From: Paraburkholderia sp. LEh10
GTDB lineage: Bacteria; Pseudomonadota; Gammaproteobacteria; Burkholderiales; Burkholderiaceae
Direction: 5' to 3'
Length of the DNA: 64,000 bases
Assembly (NCBI RefSeq): GCF_017814945.1
Contig: NZ_JAGIPX010000037.1
Coordinates: 22,138 to 86,137, forward strand
Shown one piece after another: positions 8,898 through 17,840 of this stretch; the first letter of the stretch is position 1, and the number at the start of each line of letters is the position of its first letter. Below the pieces are notes generated by a model. The model was not told where the DNA came from and searched no databases. It worked only from the letters and a program-made list of their open reading frames with translations. The position numbers and the translations under genes are program-made.

Positions 8898-11042
8898 TCA
8901 TCCGCGTTCATCGAAGAAGCGACCGTTATGCTCAGCCATGCTTCGCAGCCCCGGGCTCGGCTCATACAACGGTCCGACATGCGCCAGGCGCTCGCACGCG
9001 TCGACGATCCATCGCGCGCCCAGACTATCGGCATATCGCAACGCGCCGCCCAGATGACGGGGAAATCCCACGCCGAGAACCAGGCTCATGTCGATGTCGC
9101 CGGCCGATTCCGCGATCCCCTCTTCGAGGCAGCGCGCGGCTTCGATCACCATCGGCAACATCATGCGCTGCACGATGTCTTCTGCCTGAAGTTCGCGGAT
9201 GCCGCTCGGCTGTATTGTCCGAAGCAACTCGTGCGTGTCATCCGCGACGAGCTTCTGCATGCGGCCTCTCTCGTCGCGCAAGTACCTGTAGAATCCGAGT
9301 TCGCGCTTTTGTCCGAGCCGCCCGGCAGCGGCCATCAGCTTGACCGCGTGTTGACCGGCGAAATCCATTCGCGGTCGATAGCCACCGCTGATGACGTCGA
9401 TCACGTGCGACGCCGTGTCCATTCCGACGACGTCCTGCAAATAGGCCGGCCCCATCGGCCAGCCGAACGCCTCCATGGCGGCATCGATCGCGACGAAGTC
9501 GACCCCGTCGCGCACCAGCAGCAGGAAAGCGACGATATACGCGGTCAGAATCCGGTTGACCAGAAAGCCCGGACAATCAGCGACGACAACTGGCGTCTTA
9601 CCCATCGACCGCGCAAAGTTGACGACAGTCGCAATGGTCTGCGGCGAGGTCCGCGGCGCGCGGATCACTTCGACGAGCGGCATCTGCGGCACTGGGTTGA
9701 AGAAATGCATCCCGGCAAAACGTTCCGGGCGAGCCAGTGCGGTCGATAGTTCGGCGATCGACAGCGACGACGTGTTCGATGCGAGCACGGCATCGGAGGG
9801 AATCCGCTGTTCCACTTCGGCCAGCACGTCGCGCTTCACACCGATATTCTCGACGACGGCTTCGATGACGAGATCCACGCTGTCAATATCTTCAAAGTCG
9901 AGCGTCGGCACGATGCTTTGCTCGATTTCCCGCGCCTCGTAGTCCGAAACCTTTCCGCTGCTGACCCGCTTCTTGAGCAGTTTCGCCGCTTCGCGCACAC
10001 CCAGATCCAGTGCCGCCTGCGCAATATCCTTCATGATGATCGGCGTGCCGCGCAATGCGCTCTGGTACGCGATGCCGCCACCCATAATGCCCGCACCGAG
10101 CACCGCAGCCCGGTGCACCGGACGTGCGGCGCGCGCCGCGTCGCGGCTTTTTCTCTTCAAGGCCTGCTCGTTGACGAAGATGCCGGCCAACGACGCAGCT
10201 GCCTGGGTCTTCGCCAGTTTCGCGAATGTGTCGGCTTCGATTTCGAGTGCCCCCTCTCGTGCCATCGATGCCGCGTCACCGATTAATTCGACCGCCGCAG
10301 CGGCTGCGGGAAAATGCTGGCCGTACCGCCGCGCGGCGGCCCTTCCCCGCTCCAGTGCGTCGACGGATACCTCGAAAGGCGCAAGCCGCGCGCGCCGGCG
10401 CGGCGCCCACGCATCGGGGCGATCGATCGCCTCGCGCAAACATGACAGCGCCCTGCTTCGAAGGCTCGGTGGCTCACACACGACGTCGACGACGCCCGCC
10501 TCTTTGGCAGCCGTGGCCGTTCTTGCATCAGCACTGATGATCCAGTCGAGCGCAACCGCTACGCCCGCGATGCGAGGCAGTCGGACCGTCCCGCCAAACC
10601 CCGGCACGATGCCGAGACTGACCTCGGGAAGTCCGACCTGCGCCGTCGTCGCGATAACCCTGAAGTCGCTCGTCAGCGCCAGTTCCAGACCGCCCCCAAG
10701 CGCCACGCCGTTGATGGCCGACACGCTGGGATACGGTACATCTTCGAGACGGGTGAAGATCGTGCTGCACGCCGCATCCCAAGCGCGCAGCTCGGCCTCG
10801 GGTAGACGAAACGTTCTCGAGAATTCGAAGATGTCGGCGCCGACGATGAACGAATCCTTGGCGCTCGTGACGATGAGTCCGCGGATGTCGTCGGCGGCGT
10901 ACAGCGCGTCAAGCGCCGCAGCAAGCTCCGTGAGCGCCGCCCGATCCAGCGCATTGACCGTCTGTCCGTAACGATCAAAGCACAGCTCCGCCACACCGCC
11001 TTCCAGACGCGTGACGCGCAACGTTTTCCCTTCCCATATCAT
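8898..11042 (-). CDS. FadB-type enoyl-CoA hydratase / 3-hydroxyacyl-CoA dehydrogenase fusion (1)
   Basis: A 714-residue two-domain beta-oxidation enzyme. The start at 11042 (MIWEGKTLRV) was chosen for its GAGGA ribosome site seven bases upstream. The N-terminal crotonase fold shows SFIVGADIFEF and GVALGGGLELAL (oxyanion hole) and LPEVSLGIVPGFGG with its catalytic glutamate region. The C-terminal dehydrogenase begins at AAVLGAGIMGGGIAY (NAD-binding) and has HFFNPVPQMPLVEVI with the catalytic histidine. It hydrates enoyl-CoA and oxidises the resulting 3-hydroxyacyl-CoA. It is the last gene of the leftward block headed by the 15480-16685 thiolase, with a 120-bp gap after the nitronate-monooxygenase-like gene. 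A second FadB-type fusion lies upstream in the same block. Confidence 0.93.
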   Translation of the reverse strand: MIWEGKTLRVTRLEGGVAELCFDRYGQTVNALDRAALTELAAALDALYAADDIRGLIVTSAKDSFIVGADIFEFSRTFRLPEAELRAWDAACSTIFTRLEDVPYPSVSAINGVALGGGLELALTSDFRVIATTAQVGLPEVSLGIVPGFGGTVRLPRIAGVAVALDWIISADARTATAAKEAGVVDVVCEPPSLRSRALSCLREAIDRPDAWAPRRRARLAPFEVSVDALERGRAAARRYGQHFPAAAAAVELIGDAASMAREGALEIEADTFAKLAKTQAAASLAGIFVNEQALKRKSRDAARAARPVHRAAVLGAGIMGGGIAYQSALRGTPIIMKDIAQAALDLGVREAAKLLKKRVSSGKVSDYEAREIEQSIVPTLDFEDIDSVDLVIEAVVENIGVKRDVLAEVEQRIPSDAVLASNTSSLSIAELSTALARPERFAGMHFFNPVPQMPLVEVIRAPRTSPQTIATVVNFARSMGKTPVVVADCPGFLVNRILTAYIVAFLLLVRDGVDFVAIDAAMEAFGWPMGPAYLQDVVGMDTASHVIDVISGGYRPRMDFAGQHAVKLMAAAGRLGQKRELGFYRYLRDERGRMQKLVADDTHELLRTIQPSGIRELQAEDIVQRMMLPMVIEAARCLEEGIAESAGDIDMSLVLGVGFPRHLGGALRYADSLGARWIVDACERLAHVGPLYEPSPGLRSMAEHNGRFFDERG

Positions 11043-11162
11043 GCGGATGTCCTCTTCCGGTTGATTCAAGACGACAATGATTCGCTTCGGTCCGCCGTCA
11101 GCGCACTTGCTTCGGGGCGTCGTTATTTCGTCGCACCAGTCAATCACAGTCGGCTGCCGCGT

Positions 11163-12137
11163 TCAGTCCTCGAGCCGCGCCAGCACCTGCTGCAATCGCG
11201 TGCGGCATTCCGCGACCATTCGCTCGATGAGAGCCTCGCATGTCGGGATATCGTGGATCAGCCCGATCACCTGGCCCGCCGTGATGATGCCGCCGTCGAT
11301 ATCGCCGTTGGCAAGCGCGACCTTGCCAAGCGAACCGGCCACCAGCGGGTGAATGTCCTTGAACTCGCAGCCGCCCGGCCGGCGCTCGATGGCGACGACC
11401 TCGTCGGCTACGGCATTCTTGAACACGCGCGCTGTATTGTTCAGTGTCCGGAATATCAGTTGTGTGTCCCGTTCTGTCGCCCGAACGAGCGCGTCCTTGA
11501 TGTGCGGATGAACGGGCGCCTCGACCGTCGCACAAAAGCGAGTACCCATGTTGACGCCCTGTGCGCCCAGAGCGAACGCTGCGGCCATGCCCCGTCCATC
11601 GCCGATACCCCCCGACGCGACGACCGGAATCTCGAGTGCCTGAACGGCGCGCGGGATCAGGATCAGCCCCGACACATCGTCCTCGCCGGGATGGCCGGCG
11701 CACTCGAAGCCGTCGATGCTCACGATGTCGACGCCATTGCGCTGCGCGGACAACGCGTGCCTGACGGTCGTGCACTTGTGAACGATAACGCCGTCCGCGG
11801 CCTTGACCTTTTCAATGAACGCCTTCGGGCTGTTGCCCGCTGTTTCGATGATGCTGACGCCCGCCTGCAATGCGGCATCGAGGTAGGCTTCGTACGGCGG
11901 AGGGCTCGCAGTCGGGAGGATCGTCAGGTTCACGGCGAACGGCCGAGACGTCATCTCGCGGCAACGTTCGATTTCGGCAGCCAGCGCATCCGGCGTCGGC
12001 TGCGTGAGTGCGGTGAGCGTACCGAGACCGCCTGCGTTGGACACCGCCGAGGCCAACTCCGCGGTTCCCACCCACATCATCCCGCCCTGGATGATCGGAT
12101 AGCGAATACCCAAAATTTCCGTGACGCGCGTCCTCAT
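11163..12137 (-). CDS. Nitronate monooxygenase family FMN protein
   Basis: A 324-residue TIM-barrel flavoprotein of the NMO/2-nitropropane dioxygenase family (PF03060). The start MRTRVTEILGIRYPIIQGGM is typical. DGFECAGHPGEDD, VVASGGIGDGRG and ALGAQGVNMGTRF contain the FMN-phosphate-binding and active-site histidine regions. The start overlaps the upstream acyl-CoA dehydrogenase stop by four bases (ATGA-type overlap), so they are translationally coupled. Members placed in beta-oxidation operons may act as enoyl-CoA reductases or on CoA thioesters rather than on nitronates. That reading is inference from context; the family call is firm. Confidence 0.87.
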   Translation of the reverse strand: MRTRVTEILGIRYPIIQGGMMWVGTAELASAVSNAGGLGTLTALTQPTPDALAAEIERCREMTSRPFAVNLTILPTASPPPYEAYLDAALQAGVSIIETAGNSPKAFIEKVKAADGVIVHKCTTVRHALSAQRNGVDIVSIDGFECAGHPGEDDVSGLILIPRAVQALEIPVVASGGIGDGRGMAAAFALGAQGVNMGTRFCATVEAPVHPHIKDALVRATERDTQLIFRTLNNTARVFKNAVADEVVAIERRPGGCEFKDIHPLVAGSLGKVALANGDIDGGIITAGQVIGLIHDIPTCEALIERMVAECRTRLQQVLARLED

Positions 12138-13294
12138 TGCTTGAGTTTCCTGTCGTCGAGTCCCAGGTCGCGGCCAATGATTTCCTTCATGATTTCATTG
12201 GCGCCCGCAAAAATCCGTGATATGCGCGCATCGGTGAACATCCTCGCGATGCGGTACTCCTCCATGTAGCCGGCGCCACCATGGAACTGCACGCACGTGT
12301 CGATCACCTTGTTCTCAAGCTCGGTCGCGAGCAGCTTCGCCTCCGATGCCATGACCGACGTGAGCACCTTCGCGTTCGCCTCCATCACGCAGTGATCCAC
12401 CAGTGCCTGCACGGCATCGAGTTGCGCGCGCATCGCAGCCATTTCGAAACGAAGGTGCTGGAACGATCCGAGCGGCCGGCCGAACGCCTTCCTTTCCTTG
12501 ATGAAGTCGAGCGTGATGTCGAACGCTGCCTGAGCCTGCGCGATCGACCCGATGGCGACCTGAAGGCGCTCCTCCGCGAGCAGTTCCGACATGTAGACGA
12601 AACCCTTGGCCGGATCGCCCAACACATGGCTCTTGGGCACCTTCACGTCGTCGAAGAACAGCTCCGCTGTGTCTTGCGCGTGCAGGCCGATCTTCCGTAG
12701 CTTGTTGCCGCGCTTGAATCCCGGCATGTCAGCTTCGACGATGAATAGTCCGATTCCGTGACGGCTTTCCGGCGCGGTTCTCGCGGCGACGATGATTACG
12801 TCAGCCAGACAGCCGTTCGAGATATACGTCTTCGCGCCATTGAGCAGCCAATGGTCGCCCATGTCCCGCGCGCGCGACGTCATGCCGGCGAGGTCGCTGC
12901 CTGCTCCGGGCTCCGTCATCGCGATCGCGAGAATCTCTTGACCCCGGATTGCTGGCGGCAGATAGCGGGCCTTTTGCTCAACGGTGCCGAATCTGCCGAG
13001 ATAAGGCGCGACAACGCGGGAATGAAGGTTTATGTAAAAGCCGATTTCCCCGTGGCGAACGTTCTCCTCGTACAGGACCTGTTCGTAACGCAGATCAGCC
13101 AGATCCAGTCCGCCGTACGTTTCCGGCGCCCACATGAGCAGATAGCCTTGCTCCCCCGCTTTCAGAAAGGCTTCGCGATCCACGAAACCTTGCTCGCGCC
13201 AACGCTCGGCGTGCGGACCGATTTCCCCCTGGAAGAAGCGGCTGACTGTATCCCGGAATGCAAGATGATCGGCGTCGAAATGGGTGCGTCGCAT
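12134..13294 (-). CDS. Acyl-CoA dehydrogenase (long-chain/IVD-like)
   Basis: A 386-residue FAD enzyme of usual length. The start at 13294 (MRRTHFDADHLAFRDTV) has a GGGGA site upstream; the longer frame is the tail of non-coding DNA. Motifs in order are AIAMTEPGAGSDLAGM (FAD and substrate binding), LLNGAKTYISNG, LAEERLQVAIGS and FHGGAGYMEEY. The glutamate in LAEERL matches the catalytic base position of long-chain and isovaleryl-CoA dehydrogenases. It oxidises acyl-CoA to trans-2-enoyl-CoA, the first step of beta-oxidation. It sits 25 bp after the second FadB-type gene and overlaps the flavoprotein gene, so it is firmly in the operon. Confidence 0.93.
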   Translation of the reverse strand: MRRTHFDADHLAFRDTVSRFFQGEIGPHAERWREQGFVDREAFLKAGEQGYLLMWAPETYGGLDLADLRYEQVLYEENVRHGEIGFYINLHSRVVAPYLGRFGTVEQKARYLPPAIRGQEILAIAMTEPGAGSDLAGMTSRARDMGDHWLLNGAKTYISNGCLADVIIVAARTAPESRHGIGLFIVEADMPGFKRGNKLRKIGLHAQDTAELFFDDVKVPKSHVLGDPAKGFVYMSELLAEERLQVAIGSIAQAQAAFDITLDFIKERKAFGRPLGSFQHLRFEMAAMRAQLDAVQALVDHCVMEANAKVLTSVMASEAKLLATELENKVIDTCVQFHGGAGYMEEYRIARMFTDARISRIFAGANEIMKEIIGRDLGLDDRKLKQ

Positions 13295-13319
13295 GTTCAA
13301 GTCCCCTCGCGCTGGATCG

Positions 13320-15470
13320 TCACGCCGATTGCGCAAAAAACGGCTCGTTCGCCTTTGCGCGCGCTCGCAGCCATTCCGACGGCCGGAACCTTTCGCCAAA
13401 TTGCGACGCGAGCCTGTCGCACTCGACGACAAACACGCCCAGACCGATCGTTTCGATCAGTGACAGCGTACCGCCCGTCCACGTCGGAAACCCGAGCCCC
13501 ATCACGGCACCGACATCGGCGTCGGCGGGGGCAGTCAGGACGCCTTCCTCAACGCAGCGAGCGGCCTCGAGCGCCTGAATATAAAGCAACCGCTGCTTGA
13601 CCTCCTCGACGGACGGCTGCCGTTCCAGCTGCGGGTAAAGCGCGCTCAGACCATTCCACAAGCGTTTTTTCGCATCCTGCGGATACTCATAGAACCCCAT
13701 CCCCGATTTGCGGCCCAGACGGCCCATTGCTATCAGCTTCTCGATGACGGGAGCCGCGTGCTGCCGCAGACAGCGATCGGGCAAACCGTCCGCAATCGCC
13801 TGTTCGATGACTTGCTTCTGAAGTTCAAGCGAGACCTCGTCGGTCACTGCGAGCGGCCCGGTCGCCATCCCGGCCAGCCTCGCTGCGTTTTCGATGAGCG
13901 CCGGCGCCACGCCTTGCGCCAGCATCGCCATGCCCTCATCGATAAATGAGCAAAAGATCCGGCTCGTATAGAAGCCCGGGCTGTCGTTCACGACGATCGG
14001 GGTCTTGCGCAGTTGCTTGATGAATCCGAGTGCTCGCGCGAGGGTCAACTCAGACGTATCTCGCCCGACGATGACTTCGACGAGCTGCATACGCTCCACC
14101 GGCGAGAAGAAATGGATACCAATGAACTGTGCGGGGCGAACACTGTATTGCGCCAGCCCCGTGATCGGTAGGGTCGACGTGTTGCTTGCAAATATGGCCG
14201 ACGCCGGCAAAACCGCCTCCGCCTTCCGGATCACGTCTGCCTTGATCTCGCGATTCTCGAAGACAGCTTCGACCACCAAGTCACAGTTCGCGACAGACGC
14301 GAATGCTTCAGAAGGCGTGATGCGAGCGAGCACGTCGGACGCGGACTGTTCGCTGCGGCGGCCCTTCGCCACCTCCTTTCCGAGCAGCGCGGCGCAGCGC
14401 GCCTTGCCTTGCTCGGCAGTCGCCGGATTCGCGTCCAGCAGCACGACATCGATGCCCGATACGGCCGCAGCATACGCGATGCCGCTGCCCATCATGCCGG
14501 CCCCCAGCACGCCGAGTCTCGTGACTTTCGCATCGGGAAGGCTTGGCCGTCCGAGGCCTTTGTCCGCGGCCAGTTTGTTGATGAACAGCGTACGAATCAG
14601 ATTGCGGGCGACCGGTCCCGCCAGGAGGCTGCCGAAATAGCTCGCCTCGACGCGTAGCGCCGCATCGAGAGGCAACTGCGTGCCTTCATAGACGCAACAC
14701 TGTATGGCGGCGGGCGCCGGATAGTTGTCCCGCGTCACCGCACGCAGCGCGGCGACGCCCACCCCGAACGTCTTCGCCGCGTGGAAGGCGAGCGCGCCCG
14801 TGCCGCAAGGCACCTTGAATCCCTTCACGTCCCACGGTTGGCACGCGGCAGGATGTGCAAGCACCCATTCGCGCGCAGTCACATACACGAGATCCGGAGC
14901 GACCACCTCGTCCACGAGACCCATTTTCAGCGCTTCCGCCGGCCCGACATGGCGTCCGTCGAGCAGCAACGCCATCGTGCGCTCGATCCCGATCAGCCTG
15001 GGCAGGCGCTGGGTCCCGCCCGCGCCCGGCAGCAACCCCACCGTCACCTCGGGCAATCCCACCACAGCCTTCGGATCGTCGACCAGAACGCGATAGTGGC
15101 ACGCGAGGCACAGTTCATAACCGCCGCCGAGCGCCAGCCCGTTGATGGCCGCCGCAACCGGTTTGCCAGAGGTCTCGAGGCTGCGGAAGATCTGCGACGC
15201 ATGCAGCGTCATGTCGCGCGCCGACTGCGCCGAGACGCGTCGATCGTGCGCAGTCACGAAGTCCTTGAGGTCCGCGCCGGCGATAAACCCGCTTGCCTTG
15301 GCCGAGGTCAGGACTGCACCTCGAATGTCGTCGCGCGTGCGGATCGCTTCCACGACGCCTGCCAGGTCGCCCAGCAGTTCAGGAACGAAGACGTTCATCG
15401 TCCGTCCCGGCACGTCGATAGCAACTCGCGCGATGCCGTCTGCGTCGATCTCGAAGTCGATGGTATTCAT
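13320..15470 (-). CDS. FadB-type enoyl-CoA hydratase / 3-hydroxyacyl-CoA dehydrogenase fusion (2)
   Basis: A 716-residue paralogue of the fusion at 8898-11042. The crotonase half has SGFIAGADLKDFV, INGLALGGGYELCLA and LPEVTVGLLPGAGGTQRLPR. The dehydrogenase half has LGVLGAGMMGSGIAYA and IHFFSPVERMQLVEVI. The gene starts nine bases after the thiolase stop, a normal operon spacing. The two fusions in one operon differ clearly in sequence, which suggests different acyl chains or ring-derived CoA esters rather than a recent duplication. This copy keeps the canonical GAGGTQRLPR of straight-chain hydratases. The first copy has GFGGTVRLPR. Confidence 0.93.
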   Translation of the reverse strand: MNTIDFEIDADGIARVAIDVPGRTMNVFVPELLGDLAGVVEAIRTRDDIRGAVLTSAKASGFIAGADLKDFVTAHDRRVSAQSARDMTLHASQIFRSLETSGKPVAAAINGLALGGGYELCLACHYRVLVDDPKAVVGLPEVTVGLLPGAGGTQRLPRLIGIERTMALLLDGRHVGPAEALKMGLVDEVVAPDLVYVTAREWVLAHPAACQPWDVKGFKVPCGTGALAFHAAKTFGVGVAALRAVTRDNYPAPAAIQCCVYEGTQLPLDAALRVEASYFGSLLAGPVARNLIRTLFINKLAADKGLGRPSLPDAKVTRLGVLGAGMMGSGIAYAAAVSGIDVVLLDANPATAEQGKARCAALLGKEVAKGRRSEQSASDVLARITPSEAFASVANCDLVVEAVFENREIKADVIRKAEAVLPASAIFASNTSTLPITGLAQYSVRPAQFIGIHFFSPVERMQLVEVIVGRDTSELTLARALGFIKQLRKTPIVVNDSPGFYTSRIFCSFIDEGMAMLAQGVAPALIENAARLAGMATGPLAVTDEVSLELQKQVIEQAIADGLPDRCLRQHAAPVIEKLIAMGRLGRKSGMGFYEYPQDAKKRLWNGLSALYPQLERQPSVEEVKQRLLYIQALEAARCVEEGVLTAPADADVGAVMGLGFPTWTGGTLSLIETIGLGVFVVECDRLASQFGERFRPSEWLRARAKANEPFFAQSA

Positions 15471-15479
15471 GATGGTCGC

Positions 15480-16685
15480 TTAGATGCGTTCGATGATCGT
15501 GGCCGTTGCCTGCCCTGCGGCGGCGCACAGCGTAACGAGGCCGATATTGAGATCGCGCCGCTCCAGTTCGTCGAGCAGCGTGCCGAGCAGCATTGCGCCC
15601 GTGGCGCCAAGCGGATGGCCGAGCGCGATCGCTCCGCCGTTGACGTTGACCCGATCGAATGGGACGTCGAACGTCTGCATGTAGCACATCGGCACCACGG
15701 CGAACGCTTCATTGATTTCGAACAGGTCGATATCGTCGATGCTCATGCCCAGCCGCGACAACAATCTTTCCGTCACCGGCATCGGCCCCCCCAAGCTCAG
15801 CAACGGCTCCGACGCACCCGACGCGTAGCCGCGAATCCGCGCGCGCGGCTTCAGATCGTTCCACTCGCCAAACATCCGATTCCCGACCAGAACGGCGCTT
15901 GCACCATCGACGATGCCGCTCGAATTGCCACTCGTATGGATATGCTCGATCTTCTCAAGATGCGGGTAGCGCTGCTGGGCAAGCGCGTCATACCCCGCCT
16001 CGCCCAGTTCCGCGAATGCGGGTGCCAGTTTTGCGAGGTCGGACGCCGTGGTTCCCGGGCGAATCGCTTCGTCACGGGCCAGGACGGGCTCGCCAAGCAT
16101 GTCACGCACGACAATCAGCGACGAGTCGAAACGGCCCGCGCCGCGCGCCAGATCAGCTCGGCGCTGACTCTCCGCCGCATAGCCGTCGACGTCGCCACGA
16201 GAGAATCCGCCGAGCGCGGCCATGAGATCGGCCGCCACGCCATTGGGCATGTATGGAAATCGATGTGCGAGCCGAGGATCCGTGTAACAGGCGCCGCCAT
16301 CCGATCCGATAGGAACGCGCGACATCGACTCCACGCCGCCGCCGATCGCGGCGTCCGCGCGGCCAGCCTGGATCAGACCGGCGGCCTGATTGACGGCGTC
16401 GAGAGCGGACGTGCAGAAGCGGTTGATCTGGTAGCCGGCGACGTGTTCACCGTACCCTGCATTGAGCAGCGCAAAACGCGTCAGGTCTGCACCCTGTTCC
16501 CCGACGGGCATCACGATACCGAGACCAACATCGTCGATCTGACGCGTGTCGAGCCGATTCCGATCCTTCAGGGCAGTCAACACTTGACTCGCCAGCTCGA
16601 CTGGCGTGATCGCATGCAACGCGCCGCCGGCACGCCCGCGACCGCGCGGCGTACGAACATGGTCATAAATCAACGCTTCGGTCAT
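15480..16685 (-). CDS. Thiolase family acyltransferase (2)
   Basis: A 401-residue thiolase that heads the leftward beta-oxidation operon. The start at 16685 (MTEALIYDHVRTPRGRG) gives the usual family N-terminus; an ATG four codons earlier is also possible. The nucleophile is C91 in INRFCTSALDA. NEAFAVVP, the histidine in GGAIALGHPLGATG, and the cysteine in TLCAAAGQA complete the active site. The promoter region carries a copy of the shared palindrome 153 bp upstream. With the FadB fusion that follows it would form a complete hydratase, dehydrogenase and thiolase set. Confidence 0.93.
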   Translation of the reverse strand: MTEALIYDHVRTPRGRGRAGGALHAITPVELASQVLTALKDRNRLDTRQIDDVGLGIVMPVGEQGADLTRFALLNAGYGEHVAGYQINRFCTSALDAVNQAAGLIQAGRADAAIGGGVESMSRVPIGSDGGACYTDPRLAHRFPYMPNGVAADLMAALGGFSRGDVDGYAAESQRRADLARGAGRFDSSLIVVRDMLGEPVLARDEAIRPGTTASDLAKLAPAFAELGEAGYDALAQQRYPHLEKIEHIHTSGNSSGIVDGASAVLVGNRMFGEWNDLKPRARIRGYASGASEPLLSLGGPMPVTERLLSRLGMSIDDIDLFEINEAFAVVPMCYMQTFDVPFDRVNVNGGAIALGHPLGATGAMLLGTLLDELERRDLNIGLVTLCAAAGQATATIIERI

Positions 16686-16837
16686 ATTGGTTCTCATTCG
16701 TGCAATAAACATCGCATCAGCGTGGCCGAAAAGAGCATGCATCGCACTTGCGCCGATACGTCCGGGTTGTGATCCGCCGGCGTACCGATCGGCAATGGGA
16801 CCCGGACTCATTTTGGCCGGTGCGGGTATTCCCAGGA

Positions 16838-16853
16838 TCGTCGAAACCGACGT
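16838..16853 (-). promoter_or_regulatory. Regulon palindrome, site 2 (thiolase-FadB operon)
   Basis: Read toward the thiolase, this is ACGTC-GGTTTC-GACGA, with one mismatch in the distal half-site. It lies between the hydratase stop and the thiolase start, 153 bp before the ATG. Confidence 0.6.
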
Positions 16854-16925
16854 TTTTCGCGGCTTTCGGCATGCAAGTCACGCGCGATGCTTGGAGGTCC
16901 GAACGGCATCGGCTCCCGCGCTTCT

Positions 16926-17693
16926 TCACTTCCCGTGGAAAGTCGGAGCGCGCTTTTCCGTGAACGCATTGACCCCCTCCACAAAGTCCTCGCTCCGGAC
17001 CAGCGCGGATTGCGTGTCGGCTTCCCAAGCCAACATCGTGTCGAGTTGGATCGGATGACGGGCGAGCACGGCCTTGGTCGTCGCGATCGTTCCCGGCGGG
17101 GCGGCAGCGAGCCGTTCGGCGAGCGCTAGCGCGGTCCCGAGCACGGCGGATGGCGGGCAAAGCCTGTCCACTATGCCAAGCTCTTTCGCTTCGCTGCCCG
17201 TGATGGATTCGCAGAGCATTAGAATCTCGCGCGCCACACCGATACCGACACGCTGCGGCAGCGTCCACATCAAGCCATAGTCCGGCGTGAGCCCGACTCG
17301 CCCGAACGCGGCGCAAAAACTCGCGTTCTCGTCGGCCACCACGAAATCGCACGCAAGCGCAAGGGAAAATCCGGCTCCATACGCGCCACCTTCGACAGCG
17401 GCGACGACCGGCCACGGTCCGCTTGTGATTGCACGAACGATGCGGTGTCCGTGCTTCATCTTCCGCCGCATTTCGAGCGTGGACGCATTAAGGCCACCCA
17501 GATCGCCGCCCGCGCAAAAATGGCGCCCGCCATAGAGCACAACCGCCCGGACGTTCGTATCGTCCTGAAGGCACGCCAATTCCGCCGCCAGTTCGGTGTA
17601 TAGCCGAGCCGTCAAAGCATTGCGCTTTTCCGGCATGTTCATCGTGATCAGCGCGACGTTCCCGTTTCGGGTGATGGATAGCACTTCGCTCAT
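16926..17693 (-). CDS. Enoyl-CoA hydratase/isomerase family protein
   Basis: A 255-residue single-domain crotonase. I chose the start at 17693 (MSEVLSITRNGNVALITMN) because the family begins there. The oxyanion-hole segments are HFCAGGDLGGL and EGGAYGAGFSLALA. At the catalytic position it reads GLTPDYGLMWTLPQRVG, with an aspartate in place of the usual glutamate. This pattern is familiar from PaaG-like isomerases/hydratases of phenylacetyl-CoA-type pathways rather than straight-chain crotonases. That suggests an isomerase or a hydratase for an unusual CoA ester (inference). It lies downstream of the serine hydrolase on the same strand with a 147-bp gap. Confidence 0.9.
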   Translation of the reverse strand: MSEVLSITRNGNVALITMNMPEKRNALTARLYTELAAELACLQDDTNVRAVVLYGGRHFCAGGDLGGLNASTLEMRRKMKHGHRIVRAITSGPWPVVAAVEGGAYGAGFSLALACDFVVADENASFCAAFGRVGLTPDYGLMWTLPQRVGIGVAREILMLCESITGSEAKELGIVDRLCPPSAVLGTALALAERLAAAPPGTIATTKAVLARHPIQLDTMLAWEADTQSALVRSEDFVEGVNAFTEKRAPTFHGK

Positions 17694-17840
17694 AACGATC
17701 CTGAAGACTGGATGAAAGGCCACTGCGTGTCGCGAGGTGCGCCCATTGCGCATTTCCGGTCCTTGCGGAGATCGCTCGCAACCGGCAGCAAACTCGCATG
17801 CCTGAATGGTCCATCAGACACGCAGCATTGACGATCTCGG

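Noticed and set aside
11061..12269. A 402-codon + strand frame
   Set aside because: Antisense to the nitronate-monooxygenase-like gene, with shadow-type composition.
14781..16772. A 663-codon open frame on the + strand
   Set aside because: It lies antisense to the thiolase and FadB fusion, which have full family motifs. Long antisense frames are common in high-GC DNA, and its translation shows no family signature.
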